Assembly: GCF_039545095.1 (NCBI RefSeq)
Contig: NZ_BAABRS010000003.1
Coordinates: 186,001 to 250,000, forward strand
Direction of reading: 5' to 3'
Source: Fodinibius salicampi
Lineage (GTDB): Bacteria > Bacteroidota > Rhodothermia > Balneolales > Balneolaceae
DNA: 64,000 nt
The notes under the pieces were generated by a model that saw only the letters and a list, made by a program, of their open reading frames with translations, was not told the DNA's origin and did no database searches. Shown piece after piece: positions 62,375-64,000 of this stretch. The translations under genes and the position numbers were made by a program. Numbering within the stretch: position 1 is the first letter of the stretch; each line of letters starts with the position of its first letter.

Positions 62375-63553
62375 ATGAAGACATCTATAGATAATGCAAT
62401 CAAGCGTCAAGGAAAGGAATATACGTTATTTTTCTTACTCCTATCATTAGCCATATTCCCTATCACGACTGCATGCTCAAATTCAACGGGTTCGGAGCCT
62501 GATACTGAACAGCTTACAGAAGAGCGGGCAATTGAAACGCTCATTCAGGTTATACACGATGCCGGCCTGTATTTCCCATCCAAAAACAAGCAATCGTCCA
62601 AAAATAAAGGTTTAGATACCAAGGACTTATCTGACATTAACTTGTTTGCCACGGATTATATTGATACGGACATAAATGATGCCGGGAATTTAAAAGTTCG
62701 GTTGTGGCTTGGACCGGATGGAAATATTATTCCAAAACCTGACTGGCAGGCAGCCAATCCAAATATATGCTCTAAAAATGGTCAATATATGGAGCCGGCC
62801 CGAACACTTTTAGAATTTACAATCTTTGCCGATTCCAAATCGGTGCAATTTAATTATATAGATATAGCAACCGGAAAAATAGAAAAGTCTGTGATGGCAG
62901 AACCTGAACTTCCGGATCCAAATTGGCTGGTGAATGCTATGAGCGAAGCCTGGAATAAAATGCAACAACAGTCGGACATCAAAGATGCGACCACTCCTTG
63001 TGGAGACATAATGGACCTACAGGTACATTTAAAAACCAAAATAACAACAACTATAACTACCGAAACTGAGGAAGACGAAGTTAATATTGACGTTCATGTT
63101 GACAGTCTCCAGGCAAATTTTGAACTCTCTTTTGATGAGGATGATAATTATTATGATGGTTACGGACCTATTGAGCGTCATTACTCCTATCCAGGCCCTA
63201 CCGGAAATGGATCCTGCACGACCCCGAATAGAGCAATAGATGTAGAAGAACTGACAAAGCCCTGGTCACAAGACGGATCTCCCGAAGCGGTTATTCGCTT
63301 GTTTGGAGATGGCTCCTTAACAAAAGAATGTGGTATAGCTCAAGAACAGCAATATGTTTTCCCATTAGCCTGGCAAAAGCTCAACAACGTGCAGTGGTAT
63401 TATGGATCGTTCACTATATCGAATTGGGAAATGATGTCAACCACATCGGAAATCCTTATGCAAAAAGTTCTGGATCGCACAGTAACAGAAGATACAGGAA
63501 TCGGCTTAGTTCAAATTACTGAAAAAGGTATCATCGAAATTCGGAAAAAGTAA
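62375..63553 (+). CDS. Unrecognised lipoprotein
   Basis: I start this at ATG 62375, which yields a signal peptide with lipobox ITTAC (Cys34) and a 392-residue protein; an upstream frame extension to 62204 has no signal character and runs out through A/T-rich sequence. The mature part has no family I recognise: an acidic, mixed alpha/beta sequence with four later cysteines (NPNICSKNG, ATTPCGD, GNGSCTTP, TKECGIA), which may form disulfides. Divergent from the DUF411 gene. Confidence 0.7.
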   Translation: MKTSIDNAIKRQGKEYTLFFLLLSLAIFPITTACSNSTGSEPDTEQLTEERAIETLIQVIHDAGLYFPSKNKQSSKNKGLDTKDLSDINLFATDYIDTDINDAGNLKVRLWLGPDGNIIPKPDWQAANPNICSKNGQYMEPARTLLEFTIFADSKSVQFNYIDIATGKIEKSVMAEPELPDPNWLVNAMSEAWNKMQQQSDIKDATTPCGDIMDLQVHLKTKITTTITTETEEDEVNIDVHVDSLQANFELSFDEDDNYYDGYGPIERHYSYPGPTGNGSCTTPNRAIDVEELTKPWSQDGSPEAVIRLFGDGSLTKECGIAQEQQYVFPLAWQKLNNVQWYYGSFTISNWEMMSTTSEILMQKVLDRTVTEDTGIGLVQITEKGIIEIRKK

Positions 63554-63600
63554 TGGTATGAGTTTTCCCTGATACCTGATTTACCAAATAGCATTTAGCA

Positions 63601-64000
63601 TTAGCCCAGCGCGTATTCCAGGTCCTCCAGGAGATCATCAGGATGTTCCAGTCCAACGCTAATGCGAATCAGGTTTTCGGGCGTCTGTGAATCGGGCCCC
63701 TCGCTACTGCGCCGGTGCTCCCAGGTGCTTTCGACGCCGCCCAGACTCGTAGCACGACTTATAAGCTTAGCTTTGCCAATAATATCTACGGCCTGATCCC
63801 GATTACCACCAATTAGAAAAGAAATCATTCCACCAAAACCACTCATCTGTCGTTGAGCAACTTCATATCCTTCATGAGAGGATAGTCCAGGATAATATAC
63901 CTTTTCTACCTTTGGATGGTCTTGTAAGTACCTGGCTAGTGTCATGGCATTTTCGTTGTGTCCCCGCATCCGATAAGGCAACGTTCGCGTACTTCGGGCG
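63601..64000 (-). CDS. Cys/Met metabolism PLP-dependent enzyme, C-terminal part (cut by window edge)
   Basis: The C-terminal ~132 residues of a cystathionine gamma-synthase/lyase-type enzyme. The reading frame stays open to position 64000 (ARSTRTLPYRMRGHNENAMT), so the start lies outside. Family motifs: VEKVYYPGLSSHEGYEVAQR, GFGGMISFLIGG, KLISRATSLGGVESTWEHRR and ENLIRISVGLEHPDDLLEDL. The active-site lysine region is beyond the window, so lyase and synthase cannot be told apart. Confidence 0.9.
   Translation of the reverse strand, partial: ARSTRTLPYRMRGHNENAMTLARYLQDHPKVEKVYYPGLSSHEGYEVAQRQMSGFGGMISFLIGGNRDQAVDIIGKAKLISRATSLGGVESTWEHRRSSEGPDSQTPENLIRISVGLEHPDDLLEDLEYALG

Overview
The window reads as a chromosome segment of a motile, Gram-negative member of the Bacteroidota/Balneolota/Rhodothermota side of the tree; a Balneolaceae-like bacterium is the best fit. 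Reasons: TonB-dependent receptor with a carboxypeptidase-like N-domain next to a DUF4249-type lipoprotein, DUF4382 lipoprotein, Bat proteins, bacillithiol synthase BshA, Wzi-like outer-membrane protein, yet a complete-looking flagellar and chemotaxis locus, which most Bacteroidota lack. The assignment is inference from gene content. Almost all of the window is coding. No rRNA, tRNA, CRISPR array, phage or insertion sequence was seen.

Region 1 (1-14268, minus strand) is flagellar. A twelve-gene operon flgB-flgC-fliE-fliF-fliG-fliH-fliI-fliJ-(ylxF-like)-fliK-flgD-flgE runs in the same order as the Bacillus fla/che operon. A sigma-54-type -24/-12 promoter lies upstream of flgB and a hairpin follows flgE. 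Beyond it lies motA-motB-fliL-fliM (fliM cut by the window edge), led by a sigma-28-type promoter almost touching the motA start codon.

Region 2 (14269-31549) is sensory. It holds a complete chemotaxis set: cheY-cheX-cheA-cheR-cheD; cheX-cheB-cheY; cheW plus receptor 2; receptor 1 plus a small tail-anchored protein and a third CheY-like protein. It also holds a stand-alone histidine kinase, a kinase dimerisation domain with no ATPase domain, a hybrid kinase, and an unrecognised 150-residue protein. Seven sites in regions 1 and 2 match the sigma-28 (FliA) pattern TAAAGTTT-N11-GCCGATAA with exactly 11-base spacing and lie upstream of motA, the stand-alone kinase, receptor 1, cheW, cheX, cheY and the 150-residue orphan. 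Early structural genes under sigma-54 and late sensory genes under sigma-28 is the hierarchy suggested. Both receptors end in a shared tail that fits the CheR-tethering pentapeptide pattern.

Region 3 (31550-48916) is envelope and housekeeping: Wzi-like beta-barrel, DUF4382 lipoprotein, phosphate-porin-like barrel, GmhB phosphatase, TolB-like propeller, sucC, DUF4249-type lipoprotein with a TonB-dependent receptor, an EamA transporter, bshA, a YebC-family regulator and the batC-batD-batE part of a Bat operon.

Region 4 (48917-64000) holds an M20 dipeptidase, a family 43 glycosidase, a secreted Gfo/Idh/MocA oxidoreductase, a MacA/MacB-permease/TolC efflux operon without its ATPase, panD-panC, a two-lipoyl-domain 2-oxo acid dehydrogenase E2, a TlpA-like thioredoxin, a DUF411 protein, an unrecognised lipoprotein, and the C-terminal end of a cystathionine gamma-synthase-type PLP enzyme cut by the right edge.
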